A stretch of 64,000 nt of DNA from Thereva unica (Eukaryota > Arthropoda > Insecta > Diptera > Therevidae), in assembly GCA_949987705.1 (NCBI GenBank), contig OX465282.1, forward strand, positions 95,716,070-95,780,069, written 5' to 3'. The notes under the pieces were generated by a model. That model saw nothing but the letters and a program-made list of their open reading frames with translations. It searched no databases and was not told where the DNA came from. Shown one piece after another: positions 1 to 10,840 of the stretch (within the stretch, counting starts at the first letter, position 1; the number at the start of each line of letters is the position of its first letter). The position numbers and the translations under genes are program-made.

Positions 1-186
1 ACTTCCCAGCAGGGCTGAGAAATATTTACCACTGCCGTGGCTCAGCTGAGACATGCAAACATAAAATATTAGTAACATGTAAATAAGAACACAAATCCTA
101 TCTCTAAAAAGAGATTGAACATAAATTAAAATAAAAAGTAAGGGCATCCAACATGTAACCCACCAAACAACATAAAATGTAAGCAA

Positions 187-2994
187 TCACGTGAGATTAA
201 AAAGACTCCTTTTAAGGACATCTTTACCAATACTCACGTTAAACACATTAATATTGTTGTTCACGTTAATGAACATGCGATTGACAGGTTCGAATCTGCC
301 GTAATTCGTATTAGAAGAGTTGATTTGTAAGAGAGGTGGTCCTCTTAGATTGTAACGACTCACTCTAAACGATGCACGGCGACCTAGAAAACCTGAGTCA
401 ACCTTTCCATTAGGGAGCTGATGAGCAAAAACAACATCGGCCACCTCACGGCGCTTGTGAAGAGAGCTTAAATTAAGTAACTTAAGCCGAGATTCATAAG
501 ATGGAAGAACTAATGGGTTTTCCCAAGGAAGATGATTCAGTGCGAATCGAACGAACCTTCGTTGGACCGATTCAATAGTTCTAACATGCACAGAGTAGTG
601 AGGAGACCAAACCTGGGACGCATATTCGAGTAATGGTCTGACCAGAGAAATATAAAGGTGTTTAGTAATCAAGGGGTTGTTAAATTCTTTGGACCACCTT
701 TTTATAAAACCCAGGACTAAACTACCTCTAGAAGAGATATAGTTGATGTGAGTGGAAAAATCCAGCTTACTATCAAATCTAATCCCGAGATCTTTAACAA
801 AGTTTACACGAGGGACACCTTCATTAAGAAAAGTTAAAGTTATAGGATCACGTTTCCTACTAAAAGTCATGACTTCACGTTTACTAATATTAAGAACCAG
901 GTTGTTATAAGTACACCAAGAGTAAAAGGTGTCAAGATCAGCTTGCAAAAGTTTGCAATCCTCAATACTCTTAATGTGACGGTATAACTTGATGTCATCA
1001 GCGTAAATCAATATTCTACAGTGTCTTAACAAGGAAACAATGTCATCAATTGATAAAATGAAGAGAAGAGGGCCAAGATGACTTCCTTGAGGGACACCGG
1101 ATGATGCTTCAATGGGTACTGATTTGGATCCTCGAAAAAGAACTTGGTAGGTCCGGTCAGCTAAGTAAGTCTGGAACCACACCAGAAGTGCTTGCGGAAA
1201 GCCAAGCCTTCTTAATTTGAGAATTATAATAGAATGGGAGAGCTTGTCAAATGCCTTGCTAAAATCAGTGTAAACGCAATCAGTTTGACAACCAGAAACG
1301 AAGCCCTCGACAGCATGAGAAGTGAACTCAAGAAGATTGGTGGTAGTGGAACGACCTGCAAGAAAACCATGTTGATTCGTTGAGACAAGCCTCTTGCAGA
1401 TCGGAGCGATCGCAGAATAGATAATTGATTCGAAAAGCTTCGGTATAACAGACAACTTCGCAATTGGTCTATAATTCGATATTTCGTTTTTGCTACCACT
1501 TTTGTGAATAGGAATTATAAACGAATTCTTCCAAAGCGTAGGGAAGCACCCTTTATCCAGGGATTTCTGAAACAGGGTTTTCAGTGGAGACTGGAGAACC
1601 TCCACACAGGACTTCAGGACAGCAGGTGGAATACCGTCAGGGCCCGAAGTGAAGTCGAAAGGGAGTTCATCAATATGTTTCACGATATCAGCAAGGGTAA
1701 TTGAGAGAGGTAAAAAATGAGGCTCTCGGTTAGAGGTAATGTGACGAAAATTATTGTCATTAGGCTGAAAGTCAGAAGGTAAAAAAGATTGATGAAAGAA
1801 TGATGCAAACATGTTGCAAATCGCAAGTGACTCAGAACTAGACCAGTTCGTGTGCTGCATAGTATTGGGGTAGTTATCAACTTTTTTCTTAGAGTTGACA
1901 AATTTAAGGAAGTTCCTAGGATCAGTAAACACTTTATCACTCATGCTGCTAAGGTGTTCACGATACAGAGTAAAAGAGAGTGAACGAAATCTGTTATAGC
2001 AATTGATAAATGAATTGCGACTAGGAGAGTCCTTTCTCTTTAAATAGGTTTTCCAAAGTCTATTCTTCTGATTTTTTAAATGCCTGAGTTCATTATTAAA
2101 CCAAGGTGGAGAAGAACTGGGCAGTTTTTGGGGCTCATAAGGTACGCAAGAAACGAGGGCCTCGTATAGTACGTTATAAAACAGTGCCACATCGTCATCC
2201 AACTCATTTGCGGAAAGCAAACTGTTAAAATCGATCGAGGCAAGCTTAGATGACAGCTCCCCAAAGTTAGCCTTTCTAAAGTTAAAGGAATGGGTTACCT
2301 CCTCCGGACAAGGCTTATTCTCTGAATTGAAGCAATAATTAAGCAGAAGCGGAGGATGGTAACTGTCAACAGACGTCATGACTGTTGGACTGAGTTCGAC
2401 AGTCATATTGACTGCGTCAGTAAAGAATACAAGATCTAACTGCCTCCCCAAAACGTTAGATACACCGCTCATTTGGTTCAAGCCAAGTGAGAATAAGGAA
2501 TTAAGAAAACAGGATTCCTTAGAATTCAGGTTGCCTTCAGGAAGGTAGTTATCGTCATCTACATCCGTTACCCACTGAATATTGGGTAAATTAAAGTCTC
2601 CAAGGAGAAGTAATTCATCGCCAGTGTCCATCATACTCGAGATATAATCAACACCAGAGATGAGAATATCATAGAGATTTTTACCTCTATCGTCAAGAGT
2701 GCTTAACATATCTGGTGGGATATAGCAGCACAGCAGAAAGAGATTAATTTTTGATAAGGTAATTTTAAGAGCGACAAGCTCAATGTCAAGGTGGATAGAA
2801 AAACTAGGAAGAGAAATTGGATTACAAGACAGATGGCTACTACAAGCAAGAAGTACGCCACCTCCACGAGCATCCGAGTCAGTGTAACGATCCCTCCGAA
2901 ACACTTGGTAAGAGGAATCAAAGAGTTTCGCATTAAGAATACCTTCATGAAGCCAGGTTTCAGTAAATGCTATGACATCGAACCCGCTAGCCAT
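187..2994 (-). CDS. LINE ORF2: endonuclease-reverse transcriptase (J-LINE)
   Basis: A 935-codon open frame encodes the pol protein that nicks target DNA and copies LINE RNA. The N-terminal third is an APE-type endonuclease, with ITETWL-like FTETWL near residue 10, LLLGDFNLPN, and DSYHPPL at the usual catalytic His position. The reverse transcriptase follows: TSGPDGIPP, NYRPIAKLSV, DFSKAFD, SGVPQGSHLGPLLF and the catalytic YADD (ILIYADDIKLY). The thumb/C-terminal region contains RPLLEYASQVWSP and ends at TAA 187. No RNase H domain is seen. The ATG at 2994 is internal to the endonuclease: the same frame is open upstream and encodes LSLYYQNVRGTRSK from about 3060, overlapping the end of ORF1. 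The true start is therefore further upstream and may use reinitiation or frameshifting. No disabling mutation was found in this frame. Confidence 0.9.
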   Translation of the reverse strand: MASGFDVIAFTETWLHEGILNAKLFDSSYQVFRRDRYTDSDARGGGVLLACSSHLSCNPISLPSFSIHLDIELVALKITLSKINLFLLCCYIPPDMLSTLDDRGKNLYDILISGVDYISSMMDTGDELLLLGDFNLPNIQWVTDVDDDNYLPEGNLNSKESCFLNSLFSLGLNQMSGVSNVLGRQLDLVFFTDAVNMTVELSPTVMTSVDSYHPPLLLNYCFNSENKPCPEEVTHSFNFRKANFGELSSKLASIDFNSLLSANELDDDVALFYNVLYEALVSCVPYEPQKLPSSSPPWFNNELRHLKNQKNRLWKTYLKRKDSPSRNSFINCYNRFRSLSFTLYREHLSSMSDKVFTDPRNFLKFVNSKKKVDNYPNTMQHTNWSSSESLAICNMFASFFHQSFLPSDFQPNDNNFRHITSNREPHFLPLSITLADIVKHIDELPFDFTSGPDGIPPAVLKSCVEVLQSPLKTLFQKSLDKGCFPTLWKNSFIIPIHKSGSKNEISNYRPIAKLSVIPKLFESIIYSAIAPICKRLVSTNQHGFLAGRSTTTNLLEFTSHAVEGFVSGCQTDCVYTDFSKAFDKLSHSIIILKLRRLGFPQALLVWFQTYLADRTYQVLFRGSKSVPIEASSGVPQGSHLGPLLFILSIDDIVSLLRHCRILIYADDIKLYRHIKSIEDCKLLQADLDTFYSWCTYNNLVLNISKREVMTFSRKRDPITLTFLNEGVPRVNFVKDLGIRFDSKLDFSTHINYISSRGSLVLGFIKRWSKEFNNPLITKHLYISLVRPLLEYASQVWSPHYSVHVRTIESVQRRFVRFALNHLPWENPLVLPSYESRLKLLNLSSLHKRREVADVVFAHQLPNGKVDSGFLGRRASFRVSRYNLRGPPLLQINSSNTNYGRFEPVNRMFINVNNNINVFNVSIGKDVLKRSLFNLT

Positions 2995-3035
2995 CGATGC
3001 CTCAAGGATGTCGTTAGTTTTTGACCTAGTCCCTC

Positions 3036-4124
3036 TTACATTCTGGTAGTAGAGGGAAAGCGTCTCGAGTTTTTTGGCATCTGTATAGTACTCGGAGTAG
3101 AAGCGTTTGCACGATGCGCTTGAGTACGGGTACGCGGAACAAAAAGCTTGGTAAGGGCACCAGCAGGCCAGAAACCGGGATCTAAAAGAGTCTCTGCAAT
3201 AACGGGCGGTGCAGACAAAACAAAAGAAGCAACAGGCTTGGAAGCCTTGCTGACTTTTCTGCAGGAGACAGTTCCAGGGTCTATAGATTTCTTCCTTAAA
3301 TATTCACAGACAGACTCCGTCATAGTTTCAGGAGAGAATCGTGATATAAAGATATCTAAAGGTCTCGGTATCGTAACCAGAGGGGTGCACGGTTGTAGGG
3401 GAACTGTAGCTGCCGTGACCGGGGGGTTGGCCACTATTAAGGGCGAAGAGGTTGATACTGAGACCGGCCTAGAAGTCGACTCCATCTCCGGAACACGGGG
3501 CAAGGAACTCAAAGTGACACCGTCCCCAATGATGGCTTGGCGATTTCGATTTTTCCTGCGACTTTTGCGACGCACCTTAGTAACAGGTGCAATCGAGTTG
3601 ACGGCCTCCTGTGGCAAAAGGACGTTCTCCGAACGGGAAGTAGCCGCGGGGCAGGGTGAAGGCAGAGGCTGCACCTCAACCTGCAGAGCGACATCAGATG
3701 CTGCCGTCGCTGAGGAGGTCTTATTTGTAACAGCGACGCTCTCCAAACTTAAGGACAGGGAGCTCAGGGCGTTGTGATTTTGAATCACTGCTGATGATAG
3801 CGATTCAATATCAGCCCTAACACGCTTGGTATTCCTTTTTATATCGTCCAATAAAGGATGGACAGAAGCCAAGGAGCTATAAGTGCAGGAGGGAGAAGTG
3901 GCGACCGGGTTAAGTATCGCCGAATGTATGTCGTCTAACGACTCTAATGCTGTTGCAATTCGGGAAGAAATTTTTTCAAATTTCTCAATCAAGGAACCCG
4001 TATTGGCCACAGCAGAGTTCAGGGTGTCAGACAACGTGTCAAGCCGGACATTAATAGACTGGACGTCATCAGATAAAATTTGAAAATGGCAGATGTTACT
4101 TGAGAAGGAGTTAAGACGATCCAT
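3036..4124 (-). CDS. LINE ORF1: nucleic-acid-binding chaperone-like protein (J-LINE), N-terminally truncated
   Basis: A 362-codon frame lies immediately upstream of ORF2 on the same strand and overlaps its 5' end. ORF1 proteins of these LINEs bind element RNA. The N-terminal 130 residues are helical and rich in Leu/Ser/Asp heptads (LDTLSDTLNS, IEKFEKISSR), suggesting a coiled coil. The middle is Pro/Ser/Val-rich with a basic patch (KVRRKSRRKNRNRQ). The C-terminal region (PLDIFISRFSPETMTESVCE, then FWPAGALTKLFVPR) resembles the conserved C-terminal domain of insect Jockey/CR1-type ORF1 proteins. The frame continues in-phase past the ATG to the truncation near 4160, so residues before MDRLNS, and any PHD-type finger, have been lost. 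Confidence 0.75.
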   Translation of the reverse strand: MDRLNSFSSNICHFQILSDDVQSINVRLDTLSDTLNSAVANTGSLIEKFEKISSRIATALESLDDIHSAILNPVATSPSCTYSSLASVHPLLDDIKRNTKRVRADIESLSSAVIQNHNALSSLSLSLESVAVTNKTSSATAASDVALQVEVQPLPSPCPAATSRSENVLLPQEAVNSIAPVTKVRRKSRRKNRNRQAIIGDGVTLSSLPRVPEMESTSRPVSVSTSSPLIVANPPVTAATVPLQPCTPLVTIPRPLDIFISRFSPETMTESVCEYLRKKSIDPGTVSCRKVSKASKPVASFVLSAPPVIAETLLDPGFWPAGALTKLFVPRTRTQAHRANASTPSTIQMPKNSRRFPSTTRM

Positions 4125-4160
4125 GACTTTTTCGCGATCAGCGAGAAAAGCGTCAGAGAT

Positions 4161-4392
4161 GGAAATGGAATTGGGTTGGCCACACCTTGCGACGCGAAAA
4201 CGATAATCTAGCCAAACAGGCCCTTGAATGGAACCCGCAAGTATCCCGTCGAGCCGAAGACCTAGAATAACGTGGAGGAGAACCCTACTAGCAAAAGCCG
4301 CAACAGCTGGGAGATCCTAGTCGGAGATGAGAACTGTCGCGTAAAACAGAGTCCGCAAAGCCGGGCAACTGTTTTCTTCCTATGTCCCATGA
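4161..4392 (+). mobile_element. RTE-A 3' fragment
   Basis: This fragment matches the C-terminal codons and 3' end of the RTE-A copy at 15079-17162 (GNGIGLAT-type sequence through CCCATGAGG), with scattered substitutions and an indel that breaks the reading frame. It directly abuts J-LINE on the left and RTE-N on the right. Confidence 0.8.
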
Positions 4393-4862
4393 GGAAAAGA
4401 GCGTAGAGAAAAGAATAGAGCTTTTATGGTTAAAAACAAATCCTGCACTCAAGATTTGTGCACAAAAAAGGAAACTTTCACTCTACAAAACAGTAATACG
4501 ACCAGAATTGTGCTATAGCAAAGACACTGACTATGACCCAGGATATAGAGGAACGAGTCAACAGGTTTGAGAGAAAAGTTCTCAGATGCATGACTGGCCC
4601 TACCAGAGTGGATGGAATATGGCGAAGGAGATGCAACAACGAGTTGTATGAAATTTCAGAACTCTCAACTTTAATAAAAATTAACGGACTAAAACTAGCC
4701 GGCCACGTAATCATGGAGGACAATTGTATCCCAAAACGGCTTATGGCATCAGAAATTTCGAGAAATAGGCCAGTAGGTAGACCCATTCGGAGACATGTTG
4801 CAAGGGATCGTCAAACTTGGAGGAATGCCATAGAGGACGTCAAGGCTCGATTTGGGCTGTAG
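4393..4862 (+). pseudogene. RTE-N: C-terminal fragment of an RTE-like reverse transcriptase
   Basis: Two overlapping frames encode the thumb and C-terminus of a LINE pol. The first gives KLSLYKTVIRPELCYS. After a frameshift near 4530, NRFERKVLRCMTGPTRVDG, LKLAGHVIMEDNCIPKR, RPVGRPIRR and DRQTWRNAIEDVKARFGL lead to TAG at 4860. These motifs are typical of RTE-like elements often annotated as endonuclease-reverse transcriptase. Everything upstream of the thumb is missing and the frame is broken, so this is a dead fragment. Confidence 0.75.
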
Positions 4863-5353
4863 AGCCATTGGATGGAATGATGGATGTACCATAAATTCCC
4901 ACGTTTAATATCATTTTTACTCGATCTTTACTTGAATTTTGAATATTTATTGCTTGAATACAAGACGTTCAATGTTTATTAAAATTTTTTATTGAATATA
5001 TGAGATATCAATGTATGAAAATTTCAGATTTTGACTTTGAAAGATGGTCCGTGGATCGGTTTTCGATCAGTTTTTTTATACACTCCTATAAGTAACCAAA
5101 CTAAAACACCATCCAACAAGCACAGTCAGAAAAAAACAAGATAAGGGAGGGGCGGCATTGTCTGTTTTGCACGCGAGCTCTGAAGCGGCTAGCGGCGGGC
5201 CTGTATTAAAGTACGTACAAATTTTGCTGCAAATAATAAAAAAGAATCCCAACATTTTGAACCATGCAGCTAGTCTAACTTTTATAATAAACTTATTGAA
5301 AAATATTTTGCTGAATTAAAAAATTTAATAATTAATTTTTATATTAATCTTAC
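4863..5353. other. Intron sequence without recognised feature
   Basis: AT-rich DNA downstream (minus sense) of the host exon. No ORF, inverted repeat or family repeat was recognised apart from short A/T runs. Confidence 0.5.
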
Positions 5354-5497
5354 GTTTGGCACATCCTCTTGTTAGCCCAATTATTACTGGATAATTTTTG
5401 TCACAGCTACACAAAAAAGTTGCTGGATCGCAGAAGACATGGTGAAGAGTTGCATCACAACTGAGATCACAGGGTGCTCCGATATATTTACCTCTAG
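5354..5497 (-). CDS. Internal exon of a host gene: six-cysteine EGF/EB-like extracellular module
   Basis: Read on the minus strand, a T-rich tract ending in CAG precedes the exon and GTAAGATT follows it, so both splice sites look good. The exon is 144 nt, with 2 bases completing an incoming codon, 47 codons and 1 outgoing base: a symmetric phase 1-1 cassette with no stop. The peptide starts RGKYIGAPCDLSCDATLHHV and continues to a terminal GCAK. Cysteine spacing is C-x3-C-x8-C-x6-C-x-C-x13-C, the pattern of EGF-like or EB modules in secreted or cell-surface insect proteins. The incoming phase fits the donor of the exon at 60923-61649; joining them gives an Ala codon (G+CT). It is flanked on both sides by transposon debris, yet its frame, cysteines and splice sites are intact, which argues for selection. 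Gene identity was not recognised; the next exon must lie left of base 1. Confidence 0.8.
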
Positions 5498-6378
5498 CTG
5501 AAATTTAGAAAATAAAAAAAATATTAAATCGTTATAGCTAAAGAGAGATGTTTTTGTGATAGGTTAAAATCATAATTTAGCAAGCAGTTAAAAGAGGAAT
5601 TCTGAATTTTAAGCAGTTAAATTACATGTAGACTTTGCGCCTGACGAGTTAAAACTAAATTCTACACGTTAGTATTAAAAAACCTAAGTTTCTAATGTGA
5701 GTATTAAAACAGAGATCTGGGTCAGAGATATTTTCGTATTAAAACAGTCTTTTAGTAAGATATATTTTATTAAGAATATAATTACAAATTTAGTTGAATG
5801 AACTTTTTTATAAACTTGCTATTCAATATCATTTACTTCCCTGATTATGAACTTGAGACGTAAATTTAGTCAAGTCTGGTTTATAGTTAGTCGTTTTAAG
5901 ACGAATACAATCATCTGCATTTTCGGTAGTTAACCTGTTCCAGTTCGTGATTAATATAAATTTGATTTGTGAAAATATTTGCTCATATTTATAAGTTGAA
6001 CGGATTGTGGACAAAATGGAAAATCCAATTTTTTTCAAAGGTGATTTTTTCACTTCGTAGGAAGTGATGCCCAACATGTGGATATCATGACAAGAGGATT
6101 ATCTTCTATTTTTTCCAAATCGTTCCGCAATTTCTTACATAACGTTGAACTTTTAAAATCAATCATTTCTAAACAAAAATTGTCAATTGATATTGAAAAT
6201 GCTGTTAATTTAAACATTTTCTTCTATTTCCTCTGGCTTTATTATAAACTACCAAAAACCCGAGTGTGTTGCAACGCTTTTTAATAAAAAAAAATGTGTG
6301 GCATACAAAAAATGTGTGGTATAATGAAACAAACAACAAATCTGCAAAAAATGATTTTGGGTACATAAAAAAATTTAC
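5498..6378. other. Intron sequence without recognised feature
   Basis: AT-rich. Short frames at 5829-6284 show no recognisable domain. The polypyrimidine acceptor of the host exon lies at the left end. Confidence 0.5.
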
Positions 6379-7430
6379 GCCCATTCAATGGACGGAATTT
6401 TTTTCAGCACTGGCGAGGTGTATAAATGTTTCAAAGAGCTTGAGGTCAATAAATCCACTGGCCCAAGCAATATCCCCCCTATGGTACTCAAGAAATGCGC
6501 CTCACCTTTGGCTAAACCTCTGCGCAAACTTTTCGCCCTGTCATACTTCTTCGGGGTTTATCCCTACTTTTGGAAATTAACTAGCTCATGTTCAGCCGAT
6601 TCCCAAAAAAGGTGAAGCCAGCGACCCTTTAAACTACCGCCCAATATCAATTACTTCTGTTCTCTCCAAAATCATGGAGACAAACCAAATTTTACACAAC
6701 TGCCAGTACGGCTTTAGACCGAAAAGATCTAATGGCGAACTTCCTGTGTGTATGATTGAGGCTCTCAACCAAAACATTTCCAAAGCTTTCGACAGAGTAT
6801 GGCATCCCGCTCTGTTGTCTAAACTCTAAGCTATTGAGGTAGTATTGGATGGCGTCGTATCCAACTCTCATTCCTTATTGGCCGGCGTTCCCCAACGCTC
6901 GATTCTTTCCTCTGCCCCCTTCCTATATTTATTAAAGATCAGCTCTCAGTCCCCTCCAACCCACTTCACAGTTTTGCCGATGACTGTAATCTGCGTTACT
7001 CCCACACCTTCGATAAGATAAGACAAGCACGTGCCAGACCTTGTCTCGTAGGCGGTAAACTCATGTCGAACTCATTCTTGCTTGAGGCCTCAGGAATCGT
7101 GTTGAATTCAACGCAACCAAAACAAAGTACCTACTGTCTTATATCTACAAAAGCCTGCACCGCTCGTCCCTCTATCGCAGTAAGCAAAAAGAATGTAAAT
7201 TCTGACCCATCTCTTAACATCCTAGGCGAAATCTTATCTTTAGATCTGCGATCACATATATTCCAAATAGCCAAACAAGCTTACCAATGCCTGGGATTCT
7301 TCAAGAGATGTGTTTCTCATAGTGAGCTCTTAACTGTCACAATTACAATTAATTTGTATCAAAGTGTTTCTCATAGTATGTTTTACTACAGTATTTCTCA
7401 TACTACATCCACTACAGAACGATGACGAAT
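6379..7430 (+). pseudogene. B-LINE copy (reverse transcriptase fragment, decayed)
   Basis: Homologous to the B-LINE copy at 44235-46495 but on the plus strand. Recognisable blocks in shifting frames are KCFKELEVNKSTGPSNIPP, PLAKPLRKLFALSYFFGVYP, a YRPISITSVLSKIMET block, YGFRPKRS, ISKAFDRVWHPALLSKL, a degraded PQGS box, and IAKQAYQCLGFFKR near the end. Several frameshifts, stops and deletions (including much of the FADD region) make it non-functional. It starts abruptly at the family's GCCCATTCAATGGAC site and lacks the 3' end. Confidence 0.8.
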
Positions 7431-8340
7431 TAACGTGCGGAAATACGGGATTATTAAATTATTATTTCTGAGGAATTGCGAAAGCTACACTAACCGGTTT
7501 TCACTCCTGTAGGATATCGTGAAACAGTTGGAGAAGCCTATACTCACGATAGCTACTCAAGGCTCGAATAAATCGAATCGAACTATTAGCCAGCGAATTT
7601 AGAAGCCGGCTAGTCAGCTAGTATAATAGTGACGATGACACTCACAACTTTTCACTCGCTCGGTTGCCAACAAGCTAGCTCGAACGAATTCCCTCGTTTT
7701 GCAGTCAAGGAAACCAAGATACTCACCGCTAGCTCACTAGCAACTATGATGACACACGCCTAGTTTACTAGCTAAGAAGCCCACACGCCAGAGATTGGCG
7801 AGTAAAGTAGTCCGGCTTTCAACTTTCTCGGAAGGTTGTTTGCAATCTGCTTGTTAGCTAGTGAACATGATGACACTGGGCTAGTTTATTAGCAGCTAGT
7901 GGATAGTTGCTTGTAAACTCGTTCAAAAAAAAGGAGCCGAAGTTTACAGGCGCATGAAGAATCGAGGGTGGGATAGGTGGAAAAGCCATGCATTAGAAAA
8001 GGTATTAGTAAGGCACACGCACAGCTCTTTTCAACAAGCCACAATGATAACGAAGTTTGGACAAGAGTCCGTAACTTTTACTAACAATGAAACTAATGTG
8101 AAAGTAGCAGTCCAGGATTTCTTGCTTTATTAACGCAAACTAGAGGAACCGACCTTTATTCGATAGCAGAAATGTCAGGACGAACAGTAGCAGAGTGAGA
8201 TAGATAAAAATACACTATTTCGAAGGATTTAGTTGCAACAAACTTAATGTCGACCAGTAGGATACTTACGAAAGGCAACTGCGCAAGCTTCTTCACAAAC
8301 ATACATATGTATTTTATCTATTGAAAGGGAAATAAAGCTA
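7431..8340. other. Intron sequence, no recognised element
   Basis: The stretch 7560-7920 is unusually rich in GCTAG/CTAGC words (such as CTAGCTCACTAGCAAC) but shows no clear tandem period or terminal repeat. No coding frame was recognised. Confidence 0.4.
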
Positions 8341-8344
8341 CACA

Positions 8345-8615
8345 TCGTCTGCATGATTATGAATCTTAGAATATCGTTAGTAAAACTACTGAATAAAAGT
8401 GGCCCAAGAATATAGCCTTGGGTTACTCCAGCGTGGATTAGGGTACTTGAGGAAATTTAGCCACCTAGTTTTACCTTTTGAGAGCAGTTAGAAATTTTGC
8501 AAAAGCTAAAGAGCAGAAAGAATAAAATGTGCTTATAAGGCCAGTTTTCGCAGGTGCAGGTCCTGATTGGATTGAAGGCTGTGATGTTTACGAAAGCCAG
8601 ATTGCCATATTTATA
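8345..8615 (-). pseudogene. LINE reverse transcriptase scrap
   Basis: The minus-strand translation gives QSGFRKHHS and, further on, AGVTQGYILGPLLFSSF. These correspond to the QxGFR and PQGSxLGPLLF boxes of non-LTR reverse transcriptases. Frames are interrupted and the YADD box is not present. Confidence 0.6.
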
Positions 8616-8720
8616 TTTATAACTTTGAGACCCTCACATTACGCCATTGTTTGAGTAGTCATCAGGTTTACATATTGGACTATTCTAGTACAAAACATTT
8701 TGTTAAATCTTGTTGAATCT

Positions 8721-8786
8721 CGCGGGCCCCCCAATTAGCTACGAAGGGCCGCATGCGACCCGCGAGCTATGGGTTAGCCACTCCTG
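8721..8786 (-). mobile_element. hAT-like transposon terminus
   Basis: The minus strand starts CAGGAGTGGCTAACCCATAG and continues through TCGCGGG and GCATGCGGCCC. This resembles the widespread hAT terminal inverted repeat of the CAGGGGTGGCCAACC / CGCGAGCC / CATGCGGC type. No partner terminus was found, so it is probably a solo remnant. Confidence 0.5.
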
Positions 8787-9106
8787 GGGCAGAAGATCAA
8801 TTTTAATACTGCAACGCAATATTGCAATTGAAAAATTGACCGTCTAGCCCCGAGTTTATAGACTGGTTTTCGTTCGATTGCGTAGGTCAAGCAGAATTGG
8901 ACGTTGTTAATAATTAGTTGGGAGACCGTTTGATAAAACGACACTCGCGCATAGAATGGTCGACTACGAATACATTCATATCTGTCACCGAGGCGTTCAT
9001 ACCTCTTATAGCAGAAACATAGATTTTAGATTTTTGTGTGTGCATGCCGTTGTAGCAGGCGTATTTTCTCCAAATAAAAATAAACTCAGGCGTGATCAGT
9101 CATTAC

Positions 9107-9256
9107 TGCATCAGGCATACTAGCAGAAGCCGCAACAACTGGGAGATCCTGGTCGGAGCTGAGAGCTGTCGCGCAAAACAGAGTCCGCTGGAGGGCAACT
9201 GTTTCCGCCCTACATATGTCCCATGAGGGATTAAAGGAGCACAATGATGATGATGA
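9107..9256 (+). mobile_element. RTE-A 3' tail insertion with target site duplication
   Basis: A severely 5'-truncated RTE-A copy: the last coding part (GCCGCAACAACTGGGAGATC to CCCATGAGG), TTAAAGGAG and an (ATG)n tail. TGATCAGTCAT occurs just before (about 9095-9105) and just after (about 9256-9266), marking a target duplication. Confidence 0.75.
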
Positions 9257-9262
9257 TGATCA

Positions 9263-10840
9263 GTCATAAAATCCCTACTGAAAAAAGTACCTCCGAATGG
9301 ATCACCTTTTAGATATCAAAAATTAGCAAACAGTAGCTTCAGAAATGCCGCAGTTTCTATTTCTCGTAATTCTTCTGACAATATCAAATCAACAAATTAT
9401 CCAGAATATAAGTTAAAGAATTCAAGATAAGTTTTCACTTAACCTAAAGTGAATTTTAAGAAAGTTTCCAGAGAAATATTTAATTCTATTCTATTTATTT
9501 ACGTTTCCATTTATTTACGTAGGTAAAGTTTTGTACTTGAGCAGCGTTGGTGGGTCACACAGAAGCCTTTTACATACGAATAAACAAAATAAACATAAAA
9601 AAACGGTAACGCTTTGTTAGGAAAAGGTCGCAATTCAAAAACTTGAAGTCTACTCAACAGAAAATCTACGTTTTACGTTTTTAGAAATAATTTAATTCAT
9701 AGAATTTCATTTAATACAGGAGACAAGTTGTATCTAACAATAGAGTGAACTACTGCGACTTCCGTAGAAAAAAGTGTATATACATACATACATTATACTA
9801 TATTATTTCTTTTTACATCTCATAAATTCTTGGAATAAAATTTCCCTTTATTTCCGCCTACAAAACAAAAAAAAACGAAATCATTCATACCTCACCCTTT
9901 TCAGGATTTCACTATAAAAAGAATTTGAATAAATAGGCAATTCGTAGGGATATTCCACGGCGACTTTCGGAACTAATTTGACATTATCTATTCATTTTAT
10001 AGAACTAAGTTACAAGGACTGTTGGCAAGCTCATAAACAGCTTCTAAAAAACACACCCTCGCACGTACATATAGTCTTAAACTCATATAGTCAAAGAGAG
10101 GAAGGACGAGGCGACAAGGATCCTTCAGCTAAGTGAGGACATTAATAAAAAGAAAAGCAGGACAACTACCACTTTATTTTGAAAAAAAAAAAAAAAAAAA
10201 TGGAGGAAAAAAATGTTATTTGGCAATTAAATCGTTGGTGTAGTTTCCATCATTGGAACACAGCCAATTGGGAATTGGATACTTGATGGTTTTCCCGGGA
10301 AACTACTTACGAAAGGTCAAAATTACCTGTGGGCGATTGCGGTGTGCCAATAAAGGTGGTTATGTAAAATTCCAGCAAAACATTCCAAATATGAAATTTA
10401 TTGCTGCAAAATATTTGTCCACATAAACACCAACACTTATGCGGCACAATACGACTACATCAACACAACGTGAATGAATGGAAATGAAATCAGAGCAACT
10501 AAAGCAAAATTGAAACTCGTTATTCCTGTAGGACGTCGAAGGTTGAATGGAATTTTTTCTCATTTTTTATATATTTATATCCTGTCGTACTCGATTACCT
10601 TATGTTCAGGCCTTATGTTCAGCGGCAGGAAAAAAAATTTATTATTGAAGGTCGCTTTATTATTTTTTTGAATTAAATTGAATTTAGAAGGATTCTCAAG
10701 GATTTCCCTTGAAATCAATCAAAAGGCAGAAAATAGACTAGAAATTTGCTCGGTTTAATTGTGCTTTATTGAAACAATTCTTTTCTAACTTAATTAAAAA
10801 ATGTTTTCTGCTCAACAAGTCTGAAACCTACCACCCCCAT
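9263..10840. other. Intron sequence, no recognised element
   Basis: AT-rich, with TATG/ACAT microsatellite around 9778-9795 and a poly-A run at about 10182-10200. No element end was identified next to the poly-A run. Confidence 0.4.

Larger units (their letters stand above)
1..4160 (-). mobile_element. J-LINE: Jockey/CR1-type non-LTR retrotransposon, 5'-truncated inside ORF1
   Basis: The minus-strand element consists of ORF1 (3036-4124, open back to about 4160), an overlapping ORF2 (from about 3063 to 187) and AT-rich 3' sequence at 1-186. No 3' tail is visible, so the 3' end probably lies left of base 1. At 4160/4161 the ORF1 reading frame stops against plus-strand RTE-A sequence, which marks the 5' truncation typical of target-primed reverse transcription. 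Both ORFs lack internal stops over 3.9 kb, unlike every other LINE here, so this is the youngest insertion. Confidence 0.85.

Noticed and set aside
7560..7920. GCTAG-rich stretch as a satellite
   Set aside because: The word is frequent but spacing is irregular and no unit could be defined.
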